Source: UBA5603 sp964501315 (GTDB taxonomy: Bacteria; Bacillota_I; Bacilli_A; Izemoplasmatales; Hujiaoplasmataceae). From it: a stretch of DNA of 35,831 nucleotides. This document shows, piece by piece, positions 23,745 through 32,394 of the stretch (position 1 is the stretch's first letter; each line of letters starts with the position of its first letter). The stretch spans positions 1-35,831 of the forward strand of contig CAZCSO010000015.1 of assembly GCA_964501315.1 (NCBI GenBank), given 5' to 3'. The notes beneath the pieces were generated by a model. The model did not search any database, had not been told where the DNA came from, and was given only the letters and a program-made list of their open reading frames with translations. The translations under genes were made by a program, and so were the position numbers.

Positions 23745-23774
23745 AGAAAAAGGTGCGCTTTTTAGCACACCTTT
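23745..23774 (-). terminator. Rho-independent terminator after the sugar-binding lipoprotein gene
   Basis: On the minus strand AAAGGTGTGC and GCGCACCTTT pair (one G-U) around an A-rich loop and are followed by TTTTTC. It separates the lipoprotein gene from the promoter of the ten-gene unit. Confidence 0.88.
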
Positions 23775-23783
23775 AGTCTGTTT

Positions 23784-25550
23784 TTATTCGAAATCGGAGT
23801 CTTGATAACCGTAGTAAAGTTTCATGCCGTTTTTGACTTTGTTGAAGGCAGCGACATACCGTTCATTAACAATCGTATTCCACGTTGGTAATAACGATAA
23901 GATGGTGCTTTCAAAGTCAGCGTCGGATTTGATCTTTCCGCCATTGACATCGGCATTCCAGTAGTTTTGCCATTCGTATAGGATGTCCATACGAGCCCCT
24001 TCAAAGGTATAATACCATGGGAAGGCTTTATCGGAAACATCCCAGAATTGACCTTCACGGTATAACCGCAAGACTTCTTGGAAACCAGGCATCAAGTAGT
24101 TGCCTTCACCGTCAACAGCACCGAAACGTTGATGTTTCGATGGTGAATACCAATGTTCCATTTGATCATCGAACATCGGACCGGTCACAACGGGCATCGA
24201 ATCGTTCAAAGCTGATGAATAACCATCGGATCCAGCATCGTAGAACGTTTGAGCAGCTCTGGCTTGGAATGAACGTGAATCGGCAACCCAGAAAATACCA
24301 AATGTGTAAGCAACTTGAATCATTAATTCTTCTTGAGCGGAACAAGCTAAATCGCCGTCATCGATACAGTAGTTATAAATAGCCATGGGGTCAAGTACCA
24401 AACCAATGGTCGTATCTTGGAAATCGGTAGCTGGACGTGGATAGATATCCCAATCATCAATGTTACAAACTGCCCACCAGTTGGGGTTTGTTTCAGCGCA
24501 ATCGCCCATCATCCAAGGTTGAGCTTCTAACGTTAATAATTTGCCTTGACGGAATGCATGATAATCCCAGTTTCCGGCATTTAAATACATCGTGTGGATG
24601 GGTCCGTTAGCGGCATCTTCGCCTAATTGTGCGGTTTCGATGTCTAAGTTACCGTATAACGTCGTGGATTCCCAATCATGGAGGTAATGAATCATGCTGC
24701 GAACTTCAGTCGAGTTTAAATCAAGGAAAGTCGTTCCACCAGTGTATTCAGCCAAGGATTGACGAATCGTGGTCGTTCCGGTATTGATGAAGGCTAATGG
24801 CGTATCCATTGCGCCAAAATACATATTTTCAGGATCGGTATCGTAGTTTGATGTGAAATCGGTGTAATCTTCGATGTCCCAGTCATAACCCGGTACTTCA
24901 ATACCGTTGGCATCGGCTAACGATTTGTTAACGTATACGCCCCACGGTAAAATGTATTGTGGTAAGCCTGCTTGGAATCCAAAGTAATTCATCGTAGCCA
25001 TAATCGACGGATTCAATTGTTGATAAAGTGGATCGTCTTCAAAACGAGAGAGATCAGCGACCAATCCTTTGGAGACGTCACCGGACAAGTCAACCGATGC
25101 CCATAAGGCTGGGTGACGGCCATTGTCATCACGGTAAGTTTCTAATACTTGGTTCCATAACCCTCCGGGATCTCCGGATTTGAAGTAACCATTAATTTTA
25201 ACGTTTGGATAAATTTCATTAAATGCTTTCGCAACGGCATACGCTGCTGCGTTGTTTTGAGCTAACAAATCATCGGGTGTGTAGTTTTGGTGGCCCATAT
25301 CGTATAATGTTGAACCATCACCACTCCATAAGACGATATCGATTTCAGCGACAACGTTGGTGTCCAAACCCGTATTCGATTCCACGTTGGTTAATTCCGT
25401 TGTGGTTGTCGTTGTGGTTGTCGTTGTGGTCGTCGTTGTCGATGTCGTTGACGTTGCAGATCCACTCGTTGTAGTGGTCGTTTTCTTATCACAGCCAATC
25501 AAAGCAACTACAAATAGTAAGACCATGAAAGCTGAGAGTACCTTTTTCAT
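23784..25550 (-). CDS. Sugar-binding lipoprotein (family 1 solute-binding protein)
   Basis: The 588-residue product starts with a lipoprotein signal peptide (MKK, hydrophobic core, ALIGC with Cys20), then a Ser/Thr linker including about 14 consecutive Thr (residues about 24-51). The rest resembles family 1 extracellular solute-binding proteins of CUT1 importers: VAKAFNEIYPNVKINGYFKSG near residue 110, a DLSGDVSKGLVADLSRFEDDP segment and an Asp/Trp-rich centre. It should capture glucan oligosaccharides outside the membrane. No permease is adjacent in its own unit; the nearest orphan pair is at 12247-14240. It follows the glycosidase genes on the same strand, and its promoter shares an operator with the GH30 promoter. 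Confidence 0.92.
   Translation of the reverse strand: MKKVLSAFMVLLFVVALIGCDKKTTTTTSGSATSTTSTTTTTTTTTTTTTTELTNVESNTGLDTNVVAEIDIVLWSGDGSTLYDMGHQNYTPDDLLAQNNAAAYAVAKAFNEIYPNVKINGYFKSGDPGGLWNQVLETYRDDNGRHPALWASVDLSGDVSKGLVADLSRFEDDPLYQQLNPSIMATMNYFGFQAGLPQYILPWGVYVNKSLADANGIEVPGYDWDIEDYTDFTSNYDTDPENMYFGAMDTPLAFINTGTTTIRQSLAEYTGGTTFLDLNSTEVRSMIHYLHDWESTTLYGNLDIETAQLGEDAANGPIHTMYLNAGNWDYHAFRQGKLLTLEAQPWMMGDCAETNPNWWAVCNIDDWDIYPRPATDFQDTTIGLVLDPMAIYNYCIDDGDLACSAQEELMIQVAYTFGIFWVADSRSFQARAAQTFYDAGSDGYSSALNDSMPVVTGPMFDDQMEHWYSPSKHQRFGAVDGEGNYLMPGFQEVLRLYREGQFWDVSDKAFPWYYTFEGARMDILYEWQNYWNADVNGGKIKSDADFESTILSLLPTWNTIVNERYVAAFNKVKNGMKLYYGYQDSDFE
25390..25462 (-). repeat. Thr-codon repeat tract in the binding-lipoprotein gene
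   Basis: The tract is an imperfect run of ACN codons (seen on the plus strand as alternating GTC, GTT and GTG triplets) encoding the Thr-rich linker after the lipobox. Several hexamer units recur, so the length could vary by slippage in steps of three bases without breaking the frame. Confidence 0.8.
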
Positions 25551-25587
25551 AACTATCCTCCTATATCTTTTTGTTTATACAAATGTT

Positions 25588-25616
25588 ATTTTATCATAGT
25601 GATAAAGCGTTTTCAA
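25588..25616 (-). promoter_or_regulatory. Promoter of the sugar-binding lipoprotein gene with cre-like box
   Basis: On the minus strand TTGAAA (25611-25616) and TAAAAT (25588-25593) are 17 bases apart. A cre-like sequence, 25602-25615, matches 9 of the 11 constrained positions of TGWAANCGNTNWCA and overlaps the -35, the placement used for CcpA repression. The start point would be near 25581. Confidence 0.7.
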
Positions 25617-25625
25617 TACTTTTTG

Positions 25626-25639
25626 TGTAAATGGTTACA
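25626..25639. promoter_or_regulatory. Near-palindromic operator, copy 1 (upstream of the lipoprotein promoter)
   Basis: TGTAAATGGTTACA has 5-bp inverted arms around ATGG. The 17-base string TGTAAATGGTTACATAA recurs exactly, on the opposite strand, at the GH30 promoter. Here it lies about 9 bases upstream of the -35. Confidence 0.7.
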
Positions 25640-25666
25640 TAAAATTTTATTTCCGTAAAGTTACGA

Positions 25667-27847
25667 TTAAAGCATTTTGTTTATCATTTCAAGAAAATCA
25701 TGGATTTCTTGAGAAGACAGTTGACGCTCACGCATCAAACGGCGAATGATACGATCAAATGGCTCTTCGTATTCATAGTGACGAACGGATCGTGTTGTTT
25801 TTAAAAGTTCTTTGACCGGATTGGGTAAATTCGGATGATTAATCCATCGTTTAAACGGATAGACGACATTAAGGGGTTCAATCTCATCCACAAAGGATTC
25901 AACCGTCACCAAAGCCGTATCAATGATGGCTTCTATTGAGGTACCGACACAGATTTCATACGTTCCATTATAGACAACCCATTGATGGCTCTTGCTATCA
26001 AATTGTTCGAATGCTTCTTCGGTTAAAGGTAGGTCGACCATAACGGTTTCGTGAGCAGGTACAAAGACCTTTTTGAAGGTTTTGAGACACTTCATTTTTT
26101 TGTTCGTAGAATGAACATAAACTTGAATGACCTCGTAACCATTCTTCTCAGACGTATTGGTAATGGGAAAATGAAGCGTCACGGGTTGAGTCGGTGAAAA
26201 AGTATTCGATGACACCGTCAATTTTCCGTATGAGAAGGACGAATAACTCAATCCAAAACCAAAGGGGAATTGAACGTCGATACCGTGGGTATTGTAAAAG
26301 CGATAGCCTGTTTGAAGGCCTTCGTTGTAATAAACTCGATCTCCCGTTCCAGGAAAATTAGGATAGGTTGGCGTATTCTTTAAACTGATGGGGAATGACT
26401 CCGACAATCGACCCGATGGATTGATGGAACCGTAGAGAATATCGGCGATGGCTTTTCCGGAAGCCGACCCTAAAAACCACGCTTGAACGAATGCAGATAT
26501 CCGGTGTATAAACGGTTGAACATCAATGGCAGACCCCGAATTATTCACGACGATGACGTTCTTGTTGTAAGAAAGCACCGAATCAATAAGATGAAGTTGT
26601 TCTTCGGGAAGCGATAAGGATGTTCGATCATCGCCTTCGTGTTCGATGGCGGTCGTCGTACCTGTAAAAATGACCACTTTATCCGCTGATTTTAATGCAT
26701 CAATCGGTAATTGACCATCGTTTTGTAAGTCAAAATAATGGACATCCCCGTAAGGTTTGATGAAGTCTAAAGGCGATTCGGTTTTGTACGCCAATAACTC
26801 AGCACTACCGCCACCGGTTGTTTTGGGTGAAACCGCATAGTCCCCAAGAATTAAAACCGTTTCTTCTTTTTTAAGCGGAAGGACGTTGTGATCATTCTTT
26901 AACAACACAATGCCTTCATTCGCTACTGTTTGAGCAACACCATGATTTTCTTCAAAGTCCGTCTTTTTACCATGATTGGGATTATCGAGCATCCATTGAT
27001 AAGCCTTCAAAATTCGCCATACGGCTTGGTCGATGACTTCAATGGGATAAACACCCGAAACCACATCGTCAATAAAGGGTTGAACGAACTCAGATTCCGG
27101 CATTTCGATATCGAGTCCTGCCAGAATACTTTCTTTTTTATGTTGAACGCCACCCCAGTCGGAAATGGCTAAACCTTCATATCCCCACTCATCTCTAAGT
27201 AGGGTTGTCAGAAGGTCTTTGTTCTCACACGCATAGACATCGTTGATGCGATTATACGACGCCATGACCGTAAGTGGATTAGCTTTTTTGATGATTTTTT
27301 CAAAGGGATACGCATAAAGTTCACGAAACGTCGTCTCATCAACCATCGATGAAATGAATCGACGCGACGATTCTTGTTCGTTGAGAACGAAATGCTTTAG
27401 CGAGGTGCCAACACCTTGAGATTGAACGCCTTTAACAAAAGCCGTTCCAATTTCAGCTGTCAAAACCGGATCTTCGGAATAATACTCAAAATTACGTCCG
27501 CCTAAAGGACTCCGTTTTCCATTGACGCCGGGGCCTAAAAGAACATCAACCGAGTAATGGTTGCACTCTTTGGCGATGGTTTCTCCGACCCTGAATATAA
27601 GGTCAGGGTTCCACGTTGATGCCATGCACGATGCCGAAGGAAATGCAGTCGCTGGGACTTTGTGTTTCGGATTATGAAAATTCTCTACATAATCCGAATA
27701 CGCACGAATGCCATGAGGTCCATCCGAAACGATAAAATCACGGATGGACAACCGTTCGATTCCATTAAAAAACCAATTGCCTTTTCCGGATAGTAACTGT
27801 GCTTTTTCCCGAAGCGTCATCCGTTCAAAAATGGCTTTAATTTCCAT
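25667..27847 (-). CDS. Cytoplasmic GH3 beta-glucosidase
   Basis: The 726-residue protein has no signal peptide and the full GH3 layout: TIM-like domain (to about 300), alpha/beta sandwich (about 310-520) and a fibronectin-III-like C-terminal domain (about 560-660), as in bacterial beta-glucosidases. The nucleophile is Asp230 in LAISDWGGV. Other landmarks are DGPHGIR, GPGVNGKRSPLGGRNFEYYSEDP and KHFVLNEQE. The acid/base Glu is probably that in EHEGDDRTSLSLP near residue 410. It would release glucose from imported beta-gluco-oligosaccharides. GGAGGAGA precedes the ATG, which overlaps the end of the upstream secreted GH3 gene by 11 bases. Confidence 0.95.
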   Translation of the reverse strand: MEIKAIFERMTLREKAQLLSGKGNWFFNGIERLSIRDFIVSDGPHGIRAYSDYVENFHNPKHKVPATAFPSASCMASTWNPDLIFRVGETIAKECNHYSVDVLLGPGVNGKRSPLGGRNFEYYSEDPVLTAEIGTAFVKGVQSQGVGTSLKHFVLNEQESSRRFISSMVDETTFRELYAYPFEKIIKKANPLTVMASYNRINDVYACENKDLLTTLLRDEWGYEGLAISDWGGVQHKKESILAGLDIEMPESEFVQPFIDDVVSGVYPIEVIDQAVWRILKAYQWMLDNPNHGKKTDFEENHGVAQTVANEGIVLLKNDHNVLPLKKEETVLILGDYAVSPKTTGGGSAELLAYKTESPLDFIKPYGDVHYFDLQNDGQLPIDALKSADKVVIFTGTTTAIEHEGDDRTSLSLPEEQLHLIDSVLSYNKNVIVVNNSGSAIDVQPFIHRISAFVQAWFLGSASGKAIADILYGSINPSGRLSESFPISLKNTPTYPNFPGTGDRVYYNEGLQTGYRFYNTHGIDVQFPFGFGLSYSSFSYGKLTVSSNTFSPTQPVTLHFPITNTSEKNGYEVIQVYVHSTNKKMKCLKTFKKVFVPAHETVMVDLPLTEEAFEQFDSKSHQWVVYNGTYEICVGTSIEAIIDTALVTVESFVDEIEPLNVVYPFKRWINHPNLPNPVKELLKTTRSVRHYEYEEPFDRIIRRLMRERQLSSQEIHDFLEMINKML

Positions 27848-29840
27848 TTGTCTCCTCCGTATAGATTAGTCCATATCCGTATTCAAATTGTATTTTTGAG
27901 GGATCATATACGGCCGAATTTGAGTTCATTCCTAATGCAGAAGCATACTTCGGCCACGTAACTGGCAACGTTCCTGTAAAATTATAGTCGCCAAAGATGA
28001 CATCGGAGATGCCCAAACCTGCTTCTGATCCCGGTAACCAACAAGCCACGAACGCATCGAAATAACCTAAATACTGATCGATCAACATTGGACGACCTGA
28101 AAGCAATAAACCAATAACCGTCTTACCCATGCTTTTCGCTAGCATAGCTTGATCGAGTGCATCTTGGTTGCCTTCATCGGCCGTTGCGCCCGTCAAGGTC
28201 GGCGTCAAGTTATCACCGTGCATTTCTGCATATGGCTTCTCTGATAACACAACGACTACCGTATCGGCTTCTGAAATATCACTTTTAATCGATCCGCCAT
28301 AGAGATTAACTGCTTGACGCATTCCACCGACAATGGTGACGCCACGCGTCAAATTCGAGTCATCCGATCCTTGCCAGGAAATCGTCCATCCACCCGTTTG
28401 CAAACCGACATTGCTTGAACCATTGCCAATAACTGCAATCGTGTCGCTTTTTGAAAGTGGAAGGGCCTGATTATCATTTTTCAATAAAACGAGTGATTTG
28501 CGAACCGCTTCTCTCGCGACTGCTTTATTCTCAAAAGTCGCAAATCCATCGTCATAACTAACGCGGTAATATTCACCGGTTTCTTCGTTATAGAAATCAT
28601 CGGAGAATAAGCCTTTTTGATACTTAACACCCAAAATACGACGAACGGCATCATTAATCCGTGTCATGGAAATATCGCCGTTTTGAATGGCTAGTAATAA
28701 ATTAGCGATGGTGTCTCTCCAGGTATAAGGTTCCATTAACATGTCGACGCCGGCATTGACAGCCGTTACGATTTGTTCGTAGTAACTTCCTGGCAATTGT
28801 TTGATGGCATCGTAATCGGAGATGACGAAGCCTTCAAATCCTAATTCATCTTTTAAAACGGTCGTTATCCAATAGTAACTTCCGTGCATTTTCGCTCCAT
28901 AAATGGACGAATACGATACCATGACCGTCGAAATTCCCGCATCCACTGCGGCGATATACGGTGCTAAATGCGTTTCGCGAATTTCCGCTTCGGTCAGCAT
29001 AGCGTTGCCTTGGTCATCGCCTTGATAGGTTCCTCCATCCGCTAAGAAATGTTTAGCAGAACCTGCAATGCCATAATTTGACAATCCGTTGATATAGGCA
29101 GTGGCCAAAGCCGTTACGCGTTCGGTGTTTTCCGAATACGATTCATACGTACGACCCCATGCAATGTTTTGAACCACCGCAATCGTCGGGGCGAACGTAT
29201 AGTTGATTCCCGTTACCCGAATTTCACGAGCCGTAATTAAACCAACTTTACTCATTAGTTCAGGATCATTGGCTGCGCCTAACCCAATGTTGTGAGGGAA
29301 AATAGTGGCGTTCATAACGTTGTTATGACCGTGAACGGCATCGACTCCGTATAAAATCGGAATTCCCGCTGAGGATGTGAGCATGGCGTCTTGATACGCT
29401 TCGACCATCTTGTACCATTCGTAGGGCGTATTGTTAGCCGGAGCGGATCCTCCACCCGATAAAACGGAACCTAAATTATATGAAGCGGCTTCGGATGCGC
29501 TTAAGCCGTTCCGTTCGGCTTGAATCATTTGTCCGACTTTTTCTGCTGTTGTCAGGGATGATAACAAATCATCGACAAACGTCCAATTGATTTCAATATC
29601 ATCAACGTACGAGCCTTCGTAGCTGACGGAAGCCGTATCGGTTTTAAATGTTTTGGTCGTGGTCGTCGTGGTCGTCGTCGTGGTCGTCGTTGTTGTCGAA
29701 GTCGTCGTATCCGACGAAGACGTCGATGTGGATTGATCGCTTGAAGCGTTGGTTAGTGAGGTTGTGGTGGTCACATTCGTACACGCTATCAAGATGAAGA
29801 CCGTCAACAATGATAACGAAAATAAAAGTAATTTTTTCAT
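27837..29840 (-). CDS. Secreted GH3 lipoprotein (exo-beta-glucanase / beta-glucosidase, ExoI-like)
   Basis: The 667-residue product begins with a lipobox (FILIAC, Cys20) and a Ser/Thr linker to about residue 65. The GH3 core then shows TTAEKVGQMIQAERNG, GIPILYGVDAVHGHNN, AWGRTYESYSE and KHFLADGGT, with the nucleophile Asp342 in FVISDYDAI. The second domain contains VVLSEKPYAEMHGD, the place of the acid/base Glu in barley exo-glucanase ExoI-type enzymes, and no fibronectin-III domain follows, again like ExoI. It should act at the cell surface on beta-1,3- or mixed beta-glucan ends. It follows the secreted GH30 gene by about a dozen bases. Confidence 0.94.
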   Translation of the reverse strand: MKKLLLFSLSLLTVFILIACTNVTTTTSLTNASSDQSTSTSSSDTTTSTTTTTTTTTTTTTTKTFKTDTASVSYEGSYVDDIEINWTFVDDLLSSLTTAEKVGQMIQAERNGLSASEAASYNLGSVLSGGGSAPANNTPYEWYKMVEAYQDAMLTSSAGIPILYGVDAVHGHNNVMNATIFPHNIGLGAANDPELMSKVGLITAREIRVTGINYTFAPTIAVVQNIAWGRTYESYSENTERVTALATAYINGLSNYGIAGSAKHFLADGGTYQGDDQGNAMLTEAEIRETHLAPYIAAVDAGISTVMVSYSSIYGAKMHGSYYWITTVLKDELGFEGFVISDYDAIKQLPGSYYEQIVTAVNAGVDMLMEPYTWRDTIANLLLAIQNGDISMTRINDAVRRILGVKYQKGLFSDDFYNEETGEYYRVSYDDGFATFENKAVAREAVRKSLVLLKNDNQALPLSKSDTIAVIGNGSSNVGLQTGGWTISWQGSDDSNLTRGVTIVGGMRQAVNLYGGSIKSDISEADTVVVVLSEKPYAEMHGDNLTPTLTGATADEGNQDALDQAMLAKSMGKTVIGLLLSGRPMLIDQYLGYFDAFVACWLPGSEAGLGISDVIFGDYNFTGTLPVTWPKYASALGMNSNSAVYDPSKIQFEYGYGLIYTEETNGN
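29650..29715 (-). repeat. Thr-codon repeat tract in the secreted GH3 gene
   Basis: Reiterated ACN codons (GTC/GTT/GTG triplets on the plus strand) encode about 14 consecutive Thr in the linker between the lipobox and the catalytic domain. The unit is similar to the tracts at 25390-25462 and 31240-31325. Confidence 0.8.
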
Positions 29841-29852
29841 GAAATATCCTTT

Positions 29853-31385
29853 CTAGGGTTGCGTTTTCCAAACAAGTGTCGTCAGTGAACTTTTCGGTAG
29901 TTCGACAATGAAATAGTGATTTTGCCACTCAATGGTGACTTTACGATTGGTTCCGTCATTGAAAACCACAAGCGTGATGGTCGAATCGTCACCTCGGAAT
30001 GCCGTCGCAAGCAGCGTAGCATTGTTCGTTGATGTTTCAATTCGCTTTGCTCCTAAAGCAATGTAACGTGAGAAATGAGCGGTCACAAGCGCATCGGCTT
30101 CGAGTTCGAAACCCGTTGAACCATTCGTGGGTACACTCAATAATCCCGTACAGTTGCTACACCCACCTAAATGAGTTTGTCCTAACGGATCCATCACCAT
30201 ATTCCAATAGGTTGTCCCCATGGCAAATCGGTTATAAGGTTCCAAGTACATGCGCCGTAAAGACCATTCCATGTTGCTTTCGATGGCCTGATAGGTTGTA
30301 ATTGCGGTACATTCGGTCATGTACACTTCTAATTGTGGTGCGTTTTCACGAAGATAATCCAGGTAATCGTACATGTCCGAATCGTCGCCGGTATAGCAAT
30401 GAATGCCGACGGCATCCACATAATTAGCGGCTTCTTCGTCCAATAATACTTTTGTCGGGAATTCGATCAAGTTTCCATTATTATCGACGGGATTGTGATC
30501 CCAAATCATGATTTTGGTCGTTAATCCCGCTGCTTCTAACATCGGTCCCAGATAGTCGCCAACAAATCGGCGCGTATTATCAATGGTCCATGTCATGCCA
30601 GGATATTCGTAGGATGCATAATACGGTTCATTTTGAACCGACAAATATGAAATCGTGATTCCTTCATCGGCGTATGCTTGAATAAACTTGATGAGGTAGT
30701 TGGCATAGGCTTCGTAATAGATGGGGCGAAGACTGCCTTGATAAAGGGAATCGGTCGTTTTCATCCAGGCAGGCGCACTCCAGGGTGCCGCCATGAAGAC
30801 CAAAGAAGGATTGATTTCAAGGGCATCTTTAATGACATCGATAATCACTTGATCCTTCGCTATGGAGAATTGTTCAAGCGTCGGATCCGGTTCGTTACCT
30901 AAGGTATCGTTGTAGGAGTAATGACCGATTTCAGGCGTCACAAAATCGCTGGCACCGACGCAGAGCCGAACCAATTGGATGTTAAGCCCGTCGGATCCAA
31001 ATAAATACGAAATGATATCATCCCGAGAAGGCGATTGATCGATAACCCAGGCAGACGAATACGTCAATGCGGCACCTGTTCCACCCCAAGGCTGGTACTC
31101 GACCAAATCGTCAATGGAGATGGTGAGCGTTCCTTTGGAGCCTTCGTTCCAGGGTTGTATCTTAGTGGCGATATCACTGAAGGTCAAACTGGCATTTGAA
31201 GAATATCCTTCAACGACGATATTACTGATATTCGTCGTTGACAAAGTGGTCGTAGTGGTTGTCGTGGTCGTTGTCGAAGTCGATGTGGTTGTTTCTGTGG
31301 TCGTTGTGGTTGTGGTGGCCTCATCACAAGCCAAAATTGAACCCATGAACAAGAGACTGATGATGACTAAAATTACCTTTTTCAT
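29853..31385 (-). CDS. Secreted GH30 lipoprotein (probable beta-1,6- or related glucanase)
   Basis: The product has 510 residues. A lipobox (MGSILAC, Cys20) is followed by a Thr-rich linker to about residue 50. The GH30 catalytic barrel shows PWGGTGAALTYSSAW near residue 100, FMAAPWSAPAWMKT near 200, acid/base Glu253 in LSVQNEPYYASYEYPGM and nucleophile Glu358 in VYMTECTAI. The C-terminus (about 440-510) is the beta-sandwich typical of the family. GH30 includes beta-1,6-glucanases, glucosylceramidases and xylanases; next to laminarin-type enzymes a beta-1,6-glucan side-chain role is the best guess. The ATG at 31385 overlaps the TGA of the upstream GH5 gene (ATGA), implying coupled translation. 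Confidence 0.92.
   Translation of the reverse strand: MKKVILVIISLLFMGSILACDEATTTTTTTETTTSTSTTTTTTTTTTLSTTNISNIVVEGYSSNASLTFSDIATKIQPWNEGSKGTLTISIDDLVEYQPWGGTGAALTYSSAWVIDQSPSRDDIISYLFGSDGLNIQLVRLCVGASDFVTPEIGHYSYNDTLGNEPDPTLEQFSIAKDQVIIDVIKDALEINPSLVFMAAPWSAPAWMKTTDSLYQGSLRPIYYEAYANYLIKFIQAYADEGITISYLSVQNEPYYASYEYPGMTWTIDNTRRFVGDYLGPMLEAAGLTTKIMIWDHNPVDNNGNLIEFPTKVLLDEEAANYVDAVGIHCYTGDDSDMYDYLDYLRENAPQLEVYMTECTAITTYQAIESNMEWSLRRMYLEPYNRFAMGTTYWNMVMDPLGQTHLGGCSNCTGLLSVPTNGSTGFELEADALVTAHFSRYIALGAKRIETSTNNATLLATAFRGDDSTITLVVFNDGTNRKVTIEWQNHYFIVELPKSSLTTLVWKTQP
31240..31325 (-). repeat. Thr-codon repeat tract in the secreted GH30 gene
   Basis: Imperfect ACN repeats encode two Thr-rich blocks broken by Glu and Ser residues. 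It is the third such linker in this locus. Confidence 0.78.
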
Positions 31386-32386
31386 AAATCGATGATCCCC
31401 CGTTCCACAAGGCCTCGGAAATTCCATCCACTGTTGGGGTCGCTGATTTTATAGGACCAAAAAATCCAGCCTGTTATATGGTTATACGCCTCGATTTGGG
31501 CTTTGGCAAAGGCTTTTTCAAGTGCCTCACGACCACCCTCGTATTCGATGACGCGAGCACCCAAACTCCATTCCCCGATACAAACAGGAATGACTGTTTC
31601 CATATCGGTTAATTCCGGCACAATCGATTCGGGATAGTTTAAGAAATCGGTCGCATTCATCGTGTGAAAAATCTCAGAAAAACATTGATACCGATGGGTG
31701 TCCAACATTACATTTTTCATGGGATTGACGGTAAAGAATTCTTTCCATGGTTCAAAACGGAATGAATCATGGAACACGATGGTCACCGTATCCGGCAAAA
31801 TCGGACGAAGACGATTGTAAGCTCGCAGATAAAATGATTGCATAATTGACAGGTCAATCGTCCAGTGCGGTTCATTTAATACTTGAAGCGAATGCAATGC
31901 CGGATGGTGACCATAACGACGGGCTATGGCCTCTAAGACATCCAAAGTCACATCGATGTTTTTTGAATCGAGATGCCATGACAAAACCCCATCGATGCCG
32001 CCGTTGTCAAAGCCATTTTGGCTACCCGGTGCCGTATGCAAATCCAACATGATTTTCATTCCCTCTTGGTGAATGAAATCAATGGCTTGATCCAGATAAT
32101 CGATGGGTGATACATAGGGATATTCCGATGGAAATTGATCAGGAAACAACCACCAAGGAATCGGAATTCTTACGACATCAATTCCATGGTTCTTCAACCA
32201 TCGAATGTCGTCGGGTTGAATCCATGTTTTCCAGTGGTCTTCTAAGGCTTCTTTTGGATTCGGATGATTCATAACAAACGATGTTTCGCATCGCATGGGA
32301 ATCGAACCGACTTCAAAGAGCGATGGCTTCATCCATTTTTCTAAGACGAACCATCCGCCTAAATTTACGGCTTTAAATGACTTCAT
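31382..32386 (-). CDS. Cytoplasmic GH5 exo-beta-1,3-glucanase-like enzyme
   Basis: The roughly 334-residue protein is a single GH5 catalytic domain without signal peptide. The opening AVNLGGWFVLEKWMKPS and the block LDLHTAPGSQNGFDNGG resemble fungal exo-beta-1,3-glucanases of subfamily GH5_9. The acid/base Glu lies in VLNEPHW (residue about 172), the nucleophile in CIGEWSLG (about 272), with RIPIPWW and DTHRYQCF around them; the C-terminal WIFWSYK closes the barrel. It likely trims imported beta-1,3-gluco-oligosaccharides. I start at the ATG at 32386, five bases after AGGAG; a GTG six bases earlier overlaps the site. It is the second gene of the GH30-GH5-GH30-GH3-GH3 unit. Confidence 0.93.
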   Translation of the reverse strand: MKSFKAVNLGGWFVLEKWMKPSLFEVGSIPMRCETSFVMNHPNPKEALEDHWKTWIQPDDIRWLKNHGIDVVRIPIPWWLFPDQFPSEYPYVSPIDYLDQAIDFIHQEGMKIMLDLHTAPGSQNGFDNGGIDGVLSWHLDSKNIDVTLDVLEAIARRYGHHPALHSLQVLNEPHWTIDLSIMQSFYLRAYNRLRPILPDTVTIVFHDSFRFEPWKEFFTVNPMKNVMLDTHRYQCFSEIFHTMNATDFLNYPESIVPELTDMETVIPVCIGEWSLGARVIEYEGGREALEKAFAKAQIEAYNHITGWIFWSYKISDPNSGWNFRGLVERGIIDL

Positions 32387-32394
32387 ACACACTC

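Noticed and set aside
25390..25462. Possible CRISPR or tandem-repeat array
   Set aside because: The repeats are triplet-based and in frame with a Thr linker; there are no spacers.
31114..31395. Antisense frame rich in Val (also at 25357-25599)
   Set aside because: It is the reverse reading of the Thr-codon tract; no ribosome-binding site and no family resemblance.
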